Source of the DNA: Amorphochlora amoebiformis
Taxonomy: Eukaryota > Cercozoa > Chlorarachniophyceae
NCBI GenBank assembly: GCA_054601695.1
Contig: BAAHQB010000232.1
Span: 1 to 64,000 of the forward strand
DNA: 64,000 nucleotides
Direction: 5' to 3'
Positions within the stretch are counted from its first letter, which is position 1. Every line of letters starts with the position of its first letter. Shown one piece after another: positions 1 to 64,000 of this stretch. The notes below the pieces were generated by a model. That model ran no database searches. It had not been told where the DNA came from and saw only the letters and a list, made by a program, of their open reading frames with translations. The position numbers and the translations under genes were made by a program.

Positions 1-1845
1 CCCTAACCCTAACCCTAACCCTAACCCTAACCCTAACCCTAACCCTAACCCTAACCCTAACCCTAACCCTAACCCTAACCCTAACCCTAACCCTAACCCT
101 AACCCTAACCCTAACCCTAACCCTAACCCTAACCCTAACCCTAACCCTAACCCTAACCCTAACCCTAACCCTAACCCTAACCCTAACCCTAACCCTAACC
201 CTAACCCTAACCCTAACCCTAACCCTAACCCTAACCCTAACCCTAACCCTAACCCTAACCCTAACCCTAACCCTAACCCTAACCCTAACCCTAACCCTAA
301 CCCTAACCCTAACCCTAACCCTAACCCTAACCCTAACCCTAACCCTAACCCTAACCCTAACCCTAACCCTAACCCTAACCCTAACCCTAACCCGACGCCC
401 TAACCCTAACCCTAACCCGACGCCCTAACCCTAACCCTAACCCGACGCCCTAACCCTAACCCGACGCCCTAACCCTAACCCGACGCCCTAACCCTAACCC
501 TAACCCGACGCCCTAACCCTAACCCGACGCCCTAACCCTAACCCTAACCCTAACCCTAACCCTAACCCTAACCCTAACCCTAACCCTAACCCGACGCCCT
601 AACCCTAACCCTAACCCGACGCCCTAACCCTAACCCTAACCCTAACCCTAACCCGACGCCCTAACCCTAACCCTAACCCTAACCCTAACCCGACGCCCTA
701 ACCCTAACCCTAACCCGACGCCCTAACCCTAACCCTAACCCTAACCCTAACCCGACGCCCTAACCCTAACCCGACGCCCTAACCCTAACCCGACGCCCTA
801 ACCCTAACCCTAACCCTAACCCTAACCCTAACCCTAACCCTAACCCTAACCCGACGCCCTAACCCTAACCCTAACCCTAACCCTAACCCTAACCCTAACC
901 CTAACCCTAACCCTAACCCTAACCCGACGCCCTAACCCTAACCCTAACCCGACGCCCTAACCCTAACCCTAACCCTAACCCTAACCCTAACCCGACGCCC
1001 TAACCCTAACCCGACGCCCTAACCCTAACCCGACGCCCTAACCCTAACCCTAACCCGACGCCCTAACCCTAACCCTAACCCTAACCCTAACCCTAACCCT
1101 AACCCGACGCCCTAACCCTAACCCTAACCCGACGCCCTAACCCGACGCCCTAACCCGACGCCCTAACCCTAACCCTAACCCGACGCCCTAACCCTAACCC
1201 TAACCCGACGCCCTAACCCTAACCCGACGCCCTAACCCTAACCCTAACCCGACGCCCTAACCCTAACCCTAACCCGACGCCCTAACCCTAACCCTAACCC
1301 GACGCCCTAACCCTAACCCTAACCCTAACCCTAACCCGACGCCCTAACCCTAACCCTAACCCGACGCCCTAACCCGACGCCCTAACCCTAACCCGACGCC
1401 CTAACCCGACGCCCTAACCCGACGCCCTAACCCGACGCCCTAACCCGACGCCCTAACCCGACGCCCTAACCCGACGCCCTAACCCGACGCCCTAACCCTA
1501 ACCCGACGCCCTAACCCGACGCCCTAACCCGACGCCCTAACCCGACGCCCTAACATTAACCCGACGCCCTAACCCGACGCCCTAACCCGACGCCCTAACC
1601 CTAACCCTAACCCGACGCCCTAACCCGACGCCCTAACCCGACGCCCTAACCCGACGCCCTAACCCTAACCCGACGCCCTAACCCTAACCCGACGCCCTAA
1701 CCCTAACCCTAACCCTAACCCTAACCCTAACCCTAACCCTAACCCGACGCCCTAACCCTAACCCTAACCCTAACCCTAACCCTAACTAACCCTAACCCTT
1801 ACCCTAACTCGACATCCTAACCCTAACCCTAGTAACCCGACACCC
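1..1845. repeat. Telomere, CCCTAA repeat with CCCGACG variant units
   Basis: The first ~393 bases are uninterrupted CCCTAA units, the C-rich strand expected at the left end of a chromosome with TTAGGG telomeres. From about 394 a second unit, CCCGACG, is interspersed between CCCTAA units, becoming dense around 1130-1700 where CCCGACGCCCTAA alternates almost regularly. The array decays after ~1780 (CTAACTAACC, CCTTACC, CTCGACATCC) and ends near 1845. A pure distal zone with a variant-rich proximal zone is the usual organisation of a native telomere. Confidence 0.98.
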
Positions 1846-2016
1846 TAACCTTCTAGACCTTAATCGAAATCTAAAGTTTGAAAACATACATGTATTGCTA
1901 ACCTAGCTAACTTTAACTAATTTAATTGCAGTTTAATTTTAGGTGAATACCAGCGTGAATAACATACACTATATACCTATTCTTATATCTAATTTGGGCT
2001 AGCATGGTTTGTAAGC

Positions 2017-4702
<2,686 letters not shown>

Positions 4703-5868
4703 GCAACCCTCGCTCCGGCCCCTCCGCCGGCCCCGGCGGTTCAACCCCACCCGCTCCGCGCAACCCCGGCCCCAGTGTATGCCTGCTATCCACCCTAGGA
4801 CCGAGGTCCTGCTCCCTGTGGTCCCCGCTGCTGGGTTCCCTGCTCGCCCTCCTGCTAGCCCAGGACCTGCTCGCCCTCCTGCTCGCCCTCTTCCTGATCG
4901 TCCTCCTCCCTGCTCCGTATTCCTTCCCTGGGTGAGCCGTAGGGCCTCGAAATTCGGCCTGATGGGCCTGGTTATACCGTGTCAGCCCTTCAAACACCAT
5001 AGCTACCACACAAGAAACACACGCCACACACACCAACACACGCCACACACACCAAACACACACCACACACGCCACACACCAAACACACGTACATACCACA
5101 TACGCTACACAACTCTGTGTGATATAATGTTTCAAGGACACAAACCACACACGCCACACACCAAACACACGCTACACACACACTACATACGCCATACACA
5201 ACACACCCTACACACTCTACACATGTCACCCATGCCACAAATGCCAAACATGCCACCCATGCCACGTATGCCACCCATGCCACGTATGACACCCATGCCA
5301 CGTATGCCACCCATATCACGTAGGACACCATGCCATGCCACTCATGCAACCCATCTCATGACACACGCCGCACATGACACATGACACATGACACACATGC
5401 CACCCATGTCACGTATGCCACCCATGCCATGCATACATGCATGCCATGAACACACATCAAACAGATACATGTTTCACATGCCGCATGTGCATGCCATAAC
5501 CACACATGAACATAAACGTGTCACACATGGCTTCCGCATACGTCATGCATGAAAACTTGCAATTCGTACATGCTACTCATGAGCCCACGTGGGCCACAGA
5601 TGTCGTGTATGTACGATGATCATGTATACGTCAGATTTGTCCACATGCCACACTGAACAAATTTATATACCGTTTGTGGCGTAAATCGAAAGCCATACTT
5701 CAGCCAACTTCGGGCGCCATCGTTGGCACGTGCGCTATAGTTTTTTGATAATTAGTATATCCTCCAGGACATATGTAGATATTGAATGAGAATATATTTG
5801 TATATCTCCAGCAGGATATGCATATGGGGTGTGTGTGGGTTTTAAGTTAAATAAATTTAGTCGCTCGG
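4703..5868. other. Divergent intergenic region with CA-rich and ATGCCACCC repeats
   Basis: Lies between the divergent starts of the glycosyltransferase and the antiporter, so it should hold both promoters. About 4710-4990 is GC-rich (likely 5' untranslated or promoter sequence of the minus gene). About 5010-5215 is an irregular CACACACCAAACACACGC minisatellite and 5222-5420 a CCCATGCCACGTATGCCA repeat. No convincing promoter motif seen. Confidence 0.6.
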
Positions 5869-16065
<10,197 letters not shown>

Positions 16066-17095
16066 ACTAGTTTTTTAGACCTAGAATTCGATGATAAACT
16101 TATCGATATGGTTCAGACGGGAGCCGTAGTATGAACCAACTTCTAGTGTTGGGGAATTTTATTATAAGTAACAATCTAGCAATGTTAACTTCCAATTCGC
16201 TACCGCATTATATCTCTCATTACGTATCATATGTCTCTAGTAAATTAAATAGCAATATATTATCAATTCATCACGGATGGAGCGTTTGGGGGGGTATGCC
16301 TCTAGTACCCAGGCTAGGCGGGTACGTAAAATTGTCAACAATTTTTCAGTGCAGCTGCATGCTAGCTAATGCATGAGTCTAGCTCTTAGAGCTAGTGTAG
16401 ATCTAGTAGATCTAGTAGATATAGACTAGATAGAGCTCAGTACTATCTAGACTATACAGTATATATATATAGTCTAGATAGTTGTACGCATAATCTAATC
16501 GAGTATAAGTTCTAGATATCTACTATAGCTAGAAGTTCTTCTAGAGCTAGCTAGCTAGATCTAGACTCATTGCATCATGAATATCATGATCTAGTCCATA
16601 TGCCTAGTATGCATACGTATACAGTGCGGATACACGTGCTAGCGCTTCTACTAGTTCTAGTAGTTCTATAGCTGCTTGTCGAAATATCGATAGCGACGCT
16701 TGATATTGACGCTGCGCGTGGCAAAATAATAAAGCTAATATTCTAGCATTATATCATGATGCACGACATTTGCCTCCTAGTACAGTTATAATGAGTAGCT
16801 ACTACTATGTAGACAATGTACTGTCTGAATAGTTTGAACTAGTACTCTAGTGAGGTGCAGTCTAGGTAGAACCTCTACTAGCTGTAGACGTCGGGCGTAG
16901 TCGATTGAGCCGAAAAGGGTATCCACAGATTGATCTCCTGGGCAGCTCTGGTCATCATCGATATCAGGTCCTAAGTCTTGTCATCAGTCTTGTCTAGCTC
17001 GTCCTCCTGCTCCCCCTAGTCCCAGGGCAAACCATTGCATAACGTCAGGTACAATACTACCTCGATCAAGCGACATCTTACATGAAACCAGCTGA
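16066..17095. other. Convergent intergenic region, CTAG-rich
   Basis: Separates the stop codons of the antiporter and the mevalonate kinase. About 16370-16880 is crowded with CTAG, TCTAGA and AGATCTAGTAGATCT-type palindromes. About 16900-17090 is unique sequence with no exon I can support. Confidence 0.6.
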
Positions 17096-26474
<9,379 letters not shown>

Positions 26475-27168
26475 CACTAACTGAAATAAATCACGAATTA
26501 TATCTTTGGAAGACACCCATCACACAATCCCACAACACGCGCGTGGCGCGATTAACTCCTCTAACACCTCGAGCCTCCAACCCGTATGATAGACTCTATG
26601 AAACCCTTCAGGAAAGCTCTACGAAAGTCCACACGAAAGCTCCAACGGAATCCCTCCCACAATGTCTCCCCGAAAGCCCCGCGAAAGTCTCCACGAAGCC
26701 TTCCAGTTGAGGTTCTGTTTGTGCACTACCACACGTATGAGGAACCCAGTTCCCCTGAGCAGCTGTGTGAGTGAACGAGTGCTGAGGTAGGATTATGTGT
26801 CTGTTGCTGCTTACACTGACTCGTTTGCGTGGCCTGATGATCTGGTCCTCGGAATCGTAATCGACGTGGAGATACGGAGATTCGTGGGGACCTTTGGAGA
26901 TGCGAAGAGGCATATGGAGATCCGTGGAGATCCGGCTCGAGAAAAAACTTATTCCAGGAGAAACTTAAATTTAATGAAAACAGATAAATTTAATAACGCG
27001 CACCACAAGAGTAGTTCTAGTTGGTGGATATCCCATTTGATATCTCGATATCGGTCTGCGTAATTGTGCAGATATCAACTGATGGATATGGACGCATAGT
27101 GAATTGGATACCTTTGAAAAGAACCGCAGGGGCAAGCCATTTTTCGTGGTAGACAGAGAGTCCTCACT
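26475..27168. other. Divergent intergenic region, mevalonate kinase and petC promoters
   Basis: About 700 bp of mostly unique sequence between divergent ATGs. About 26605-26705 holds a degenerate CGAAAGCTCCACGAAAGTC repeat and about 26860-26935 a GGAGATNCGNGGAGA repeat. No clear TATA box can be assigned. Open frames here are short and family-less. Confidence 0.6.
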
Positions 27169-28188
27169 ATGGCGCACTCACGTTCCCTCGCCCTGGCTAT
27201 CGCCGTGAACGTCCTCCTGCTCGGAGTTCTCATCTACTCCGTCACCTCCCAGGGTGCTTCCAACAACCTCCAGAAAACTTTCACCAGGGTACTGTTTCTC
27301 TCTCTAAGAAAGCTCATTTCGAACCACGGCAAATCGAGGAACACGTAGCCTTTTTTGCTGAGCCAGGTTTGGTGTGTATATTAGAGCCGCAGTATCAACC
27401 AACCTTCGATTCGGCGTAGAATTGCTGCCAATGCCTTCCTTAAAAACGTAATTTTCGCACTATTTTCCAGAGATTCCTCTTCCAAGGGTTCAGATTTTGA
27501 ACGAATCTACCCTACTCATCGCATTCGTTCTTAATATCTGTGTTGATATATCAACTGCAGCCTGACATGGTTCCCGACATGGGCAAGCGCACGACTATGA
27601 ACAACATCATTCTCGGTGCGTTTAATCAACATTCTTTCAACCCCTTTCTGTTGCTACGACACAAAGTCCATAATTGTTCTGTTTGGTTTGCCTTTTTTGA
27701 CACACATCTTTAACATGACAGCCTCCCTCGTCCCGGTCGTCGGATCCCTCGGTGTTCCATACCTGTACTACTTCTACCCTCCCCAGACCGGAGGATCGGG
27801 TGGCGCTATCGCTGCTCTTGACGCCCTTGGATCCCCTGTGACTACCGATAGCTGGTTCAAATCGCACCGCCCTAAGTCCCGCGACCTCGTCCAGGGTCTG
27901 CGTGGTGACCCCACCTACCTCATCATTAACGAGGATAAGTCGCTCAACAGCTACGGTCTAAACGCTGTGTGCACGCACCTTGGTTGCGTGGTCCCTTGGA
28001 ACGAAAACGAGAACAAATTCAAGTGCCCGTGCCACGGTTCCCAGTACGCCCCCGATGGACATGTCATCCGCGGCCCTGCTCCCCGCCCTCTCGCTCTTGC
28101 TCACGTTTCTGATTCCGACGGAAAGATCCTGTTCTCCCCATGGACGGAGACCGACTTCCGCACTGGAGAGAAGCCCTGGTGGGCGTAA
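27169..28188 (+). CDS. petC: Rieske iron-sulfur protein of the plastid cytochrome b6f complex
   Basis: Three exons, 27169-27288, 27561-27615 and 27722-28188, with GT-AG introns, encode 213 aa. The ATG at 27169 follows an in-frame TGA at 27115 with no other ATG between. Residues 1-27 look like a signal peptide (hydrophobic LALAIAVNVLLLGVLIY). VPDMGKRTTMN marks the mature Rieske N-terminus, followed by a membrane anchor, a Gly-rich hinge (PPQTGGSGG) and the cluster-binding boxes CTHLGC and CPCHGS that ligate the 2Fe-2S centre with Cys and His. The C-terminus DFRTGEKPWWA matches the b6f rather than the mitochondrial type. The protein passes electrons from plastoquinol to cytochrome f in the thylakoid lumen. 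A signal-peptide-like leader on a plastid protein suggests a secondary plastid. Its introns lack TA tracts, unlike every neighbour. Confidence 0.98.
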
Positions 28189-40493
<12,305 letters not shown>

Positions 40494-40954
40494 CTAAACA
40501 TCAGATGTACAAATGTCAACTACAAGCATTATCGTGTACATACCAACATGGACGTCGACGCAGTAGCCAGGTTCTAAACATGAGGTTGGAAATGTCTGTC
40601 AACCGCACACAATATCGTTTACATACACATATGGACAAAGACGCACCATCTGCCACCCAAACGACGTTATCGTAAACATACATATTCACTATACATCAGG
40701 TGCACATTACACTGCCAAATGTAAAGCACGATGATGTACACACATGCATGGAAGACGACAGTATCTACCGTACAAACAGATGTATACACACATGGATGCT
40801 ATCTACCGTACAAACAGATGTATACACACACACATGCATGCATGGAAGACGACACAATCTACCGTACAAACAGATGTGTACACGCACACACACACATGCA
40901 TGCATACATCAAAAACGACACTATCTACCACATCATTTCCGTCATGAATATATA

Positions 40955-42798
<1,844 letters not shown>

Positions 42799-42799
42799 A

Positions 42800-43563
42800 T
42801 ATTCAATGCAAGTGTTTTGGCACCGCTTTGAGGGAATAGAGGGAATGATAAAATCTGCAAAAGATGCCAAGAGAGTTAGAAAGGACACTCGTAATTACCG
42901 ATGCAGCGATGGAGTTGAGGTTTGCTTTTGTAAGGGTACGGCTACGCTGATGGCCTTGAGGTATTGTCGTGGTATGTCTGGAGCGAAACAACCCTCTGTT
43001 GTCGCGTGAGTTGTGGAGTCCGAGGTGGCGAGATCTGCACACATCCATACAAACGTGCAAATTGACGTATATTCGAACATAAATCAGTACTCGTGTGATA
43101 GCGACGCTAACAGACGCATCTGGTTATAAAATGGGCTTTGGCATGAAAAGACTGCTCAATCCCAGCCCTGTACAACGAAAGTCCAGATGTATGGGGCACG
43201 ACCTTAGTGGATGAGATCTGAGACTTCCCTTACCAGACCGCGAAAGGTGCGGCGCACCTGCTGTAGACACGAAATGAAATGTGAAAACATATGTGTCATC
43301 GAAATATGGCACCAATCGCTCCTCACCAAACACGGCCGCTACAATCACACGAACACAAAAACTCAAATGCACCTGGACCACATGATGATCGAAGTCCTGT
43401 CCTATCCAAGTAGACGCCTCCATCGCCCAGTACGCTCCATAACACCGCCAAGAGAAGGGGTGTGCCCGGGGCCATCATTGACAAGTCACGCAGGGTTGTC
43501 ATGCAGCGTGACAGTATCATGAAAAGTCAAACTGTCACCAAGAGGAGTCACAGGTACAATAAG
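42800..43563. other. Unique island, probably partly coding, not assigned
   Basis: Non-repetitive, ~47% GC. On the minus strand there is a strong acceptor (CATCTTTTGCAG before 42865) and a GTAATT donor near 42895, which could be 5' exons of the site-2 protease. On the plus strand a protein-like frame around 43100-43210 (with GYKMGFGMKRLLNPSP) could be an upstream exon of the membrane protein at 43564. I cannot choose between them. Confidence 0.4.
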
Positions 43564-44761
43564 TCAACCTAGATTTTCGCGCCACTGGCCGTGGAACCGG
43601 CATGCGTCTCTATGGTACGTTTCCAAGCGGGCAGAGACGTGGTGTCGGAAACGCGAGAACCCCATCCCTCAAGAAAAATGCAGGCCAACATCGTGCTCAG
43701 GTATGAATCCCACGACGAAAACCATATGCACAGCGCACCCTTGAAATTCGGCGACAAACCTATCATCCCTCACGGAAATGAGAGATGCCTACACCGACCT
43801 CCAGCACAAATTCTATGTTATTTCCGCTTGCAATTATCCGCTTTTTACCATCTCGTATACCGAGTTTTTCACACCGTGTGACCCTGCGCACACCCGTAGC
43901 CACTAAATACTTATAATCCACACAGCCAGCATCCAGTGTCGGAAGCTTTGGAGACGCTCGTGAACCTCTCCCCCGAGGTTCCCCTGGAGACTCTGGCGAG
44001 TTTGAAGGCGGCATAGATCCACAAAACTGCTCTTCTCCGGAGGGGCAGTCTGGGGTGATGAGATTGGGGGTGGGGTTTCGGAAGGGGTTGGGAATTTGTG
44101 CACGATATGCGGGAACGATCGCAGTTTTCGTGGTGTTGGTTCCAGTATTTTGTCTTGCGTCTAGAGTGTGGATTTTAGAGTTTGGCCCTCATCATGTGAG
44201 AAATCCCGTCAATTTCGACGACGTTTTGCTTTACCCTAACGGCAAATCGAGTCCTTCCAATCCAGCCGACTACTTAAATCGAGACACTGCGCCAAAGCTG
44301 CACGAATGGGAGTATGCCCGACATGTTGACCCTTCTCCACCCAGGAGAACCAAACTCTTTTCCGTTGGCAAAGGGGCCGAGGTATAAGCAGTATCCACCG
44401 TTCTCTACACTACGAGCGTGTGATTATGCGATTTTTTCTTACCGCAGGGCCATCTGCCGTCTACAGATACAATATTACCTCAGCCTATTAGTTCTGCATT
44501 CGACCGACTCATTAAAATTATCTCACAGGTGGGATCTACACAAAAGCAAATACAAACAAAACTGCAGCAAGACATTTTGAAATTGGTTTGTGGTTCTCAG
44601 ATGAAATCCCAAGTGTGGGCTCTTGGGCTCGTGATGGGCGGCGTATTGATTGGCTGTGTGTGGACCGTGGGATGCTGCTTTCCATGCCTGTCGTGCCTCT
44701 CGCGCCTATGTTGTCAGACAAGACCCATACGACGTCCAAATCCGTCCGTCAAGTACAGCCG
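43564..44761 (+). CDS. Predicted membrane protein, partial, at least 3 exons
   Basis: Exons 43564-43700, 43926-44381 and 44448-44761 are phase-compatible (CAG/GTATGA, GAG/GTATAA with a 66-bp intron). The deduced protein has a basic Gly/Arg-rich N-terminal part, a first helix ([20 protein letters not shown]), ~110 hydrophilic residues, then a second helix ([18 protein letters not shown]) leading into a Cys-rich juxtamembrane stretch ([14 protein letters not shown]) that could be palmitoylated. I recognise no family. Both 5' and 3' ends are open: the frame beyond 44761 runs into TA repeat. A donor at 44762 leaves phase 2, which is exactly what the first exon of the TBC gene at 45444 needs, so the two may be one gene. 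Confidence 0.45.
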
Positions 44762-44879
44762 GTACACACAGCTTGTTTTTGTGTGTATGTGTGTTTTATG
44801 CGTGTGCAACTTCTTGCTTGACTTTCTTGGTTTGCTTGGTATTCTACATGTATTATATATTGTGTATTATCTATATATT

Positions 44880-44887
44880 ACGTATCA

Positions 44888-44971
<84 letters not shown>

Positions 44972-44990
44972 ATACACACACACACATATG

Positions 44991-45025
<35 letters not shown>

Positions 45026-45114
45026 GTTAGTTCATATATTCCTTTTACAAAATATTGTATGAATATATATGTGTATTTATACATCTGTTCTTTTTATATG
45101 TATAAATATATATA

Positions 45115-45171
<57 letters not shown>

Positions 45172-45199
45172 TATATAAAAATATATATATATATATATA

Positions 45200-45284
<85 letters not shown>

Positions 45285-45301
45285 TATATTTTTTTTTATA
45301 T

Positions 45302-45341
<40 letters not shown>

Positions 45342-45360
45342 GCATATATGTGTATACTCA

Positions 45361-45400
<40 letters not shown>

Positions 45401-45420
45401 TATATATACATATATATATG
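44880..45420. repeat. (TA)n tract between the membrane protein and TBC exons
   Basis: TA runs with ACACACAC islands. May be an intergenic spacer or an intron. Confidence 0.9.
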
Positions 45421-45443
45421 TGCTTATTTGTCCCTTTTTTGAG

Positions 45444-54601
<9,158 letters not shown>

Positions 54602-54664
54602 TTGCAGACAACCACTGTCCAACAGCTTCTTATACTAGTTATACTGCGAGTCTTCTAATCAACT

Positions 54665-62744
<8,080 letters not shown>

Positions 62745-62862
62745 CTGGAATATTACAAAATCAAAGTGTACTGGATTGAAATCCTGGAATACTACAAAAA
62801 TGCAAATAGAATTGAATGCTTCAATCCTCGAATGTATGCGCAGACATGTCAATATAATGTAG

Positions 62863-62935
<73 letters not shown>

Positions 62936-62964
62936 TTGTGAATAGTACTTGTAGCATAATACTA

Positions 62965-63600
62965 CATGGCATTCCCATTCCATACCCCATCATTCCATTC
63001 ACGATCAGTTAATATTACATGCAACTTAACATTACATACCATGGCCATCATTCCATCACGATCACTTAATATTACATGCCACTTAATATCACATACCATG
63101 GTCATGCCACTTAATATCACATACCATGGCCATCATTCCATCACGATCACTTAGTATTACATGCCACTTAATATCACATACCATGGTCATGCCACTTAAT
63201 ATCACATACCATGGCCATCATTCCATCACGATCACTTAATATTATATGCCACTTAATATCACATACCATGGTCATGCCACTTAATATCACATACCATGGC
63301 CATCATTCCATCACGATCACTTAATATTACATGCCACTTAATATCACATACCATGGCCATCATTCCATTACGATCAGTTAGTATTACATGACACTTAATA
63401 TCACATATCATGGCCATCATTCCCTCACGATCACTTAATATTACATGTGACATATCATGGCCATCATTCCATCACGATCACTTAATATTACATGCCACTT
63501 AATATCACATACCATGGCCATCATTCCATCACAATCAGTTAAAATTACATGCCACTTAATATCACATACCATGGCCATCATTACATGTCGTGGCAATGAT
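62965..63600. repeat. ~57-bp minisatellite with CCATGGCCATCATTCCATCACGATCA
   Basis: Nine or so units of ACTTAATATTACATGCCACTTAATATCACATACCATGG type, some with an internal CCATGGTCATG half-unit. Confidence 0.95.

Positions 63601-64000
<400 letters not shown>

Overview
The window is the left end of a nuclear chromosome of a eukaryotic, probably photosynthetic organism. It opens with about 1.8 kb of CCCTAA telomere repeat. The rest is extremely repetitive: long (TA)n tracts and many minisatellites fill introns and intergenic DNA, so nearly all long open frames (runs of Tyr-Ile) are artefacts. When the short GC-richer islands between TA tracts are read as exons, with GT (once GC) donors, AG acceptors and matching codon phases, they assemble into recognisable, very intron-rich genes. 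The exon models below were made by eye and not confirmed by transcripts.

Layout: telomere (1-1.85 kb); type II membrane glycosyltransferase (-, 2.0-4.7 kb); CPA2-type cation/proton antiporter (+, 5.9-16.1 kb); mevalonate kinase (-, 17.1-26.5 kb); plastid Rieske protein petC (+, 27.2-28.2 kb); RseP-like site-2 metalloprotease (-, 30.5-40.5 kb, 5' end not found); a partly resolved membrane protein (+, 43.6-44.8 kb); TBC-domain Rab GAP (+, 45.4-54.6 kb); and a gene resembling glycerophosphocholine acyltransferase (-, from 62.7 kb or further right down to about 54.7 kb). Genes alternate in convergent and divergent pairs. The convergent gaps hold CTAG-rich, palindrome-rich AT DNA.

The petC gene and the plastid-type RseP indicate a plastid. 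The petC leader looks like a secretory signal peptide, and a mevalonate kinase is present. Together with about one intron per 80-130 coding bases this fits an alga with a secondary plastid (for example a chlorarachniophyte or haptophyte). That assignment is inference.

The most unusual observation is that many introns contain minisatellites made of tandem copies of a splice junction: the last exon bases plus the donor, or the acceptor plus the first exon bases. In the mevalonate kinase gene a whole 26-nt microexon is triplicated. Four genes also carry telomere-like TTGGGN/CCCNAA repeats translated in frame as Gln- or Asn/Pro-rich segments, and an interstitial telomeric block lies at 61 kb. The genes serve unrelated housekeeping roles (glycosylation, ion transport, isoprenoid and lipid synthesis, photosynthetic electron transport, plastid proteolysis, vesicle traffic). 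I see no operon-like or defence-type gene cluster.
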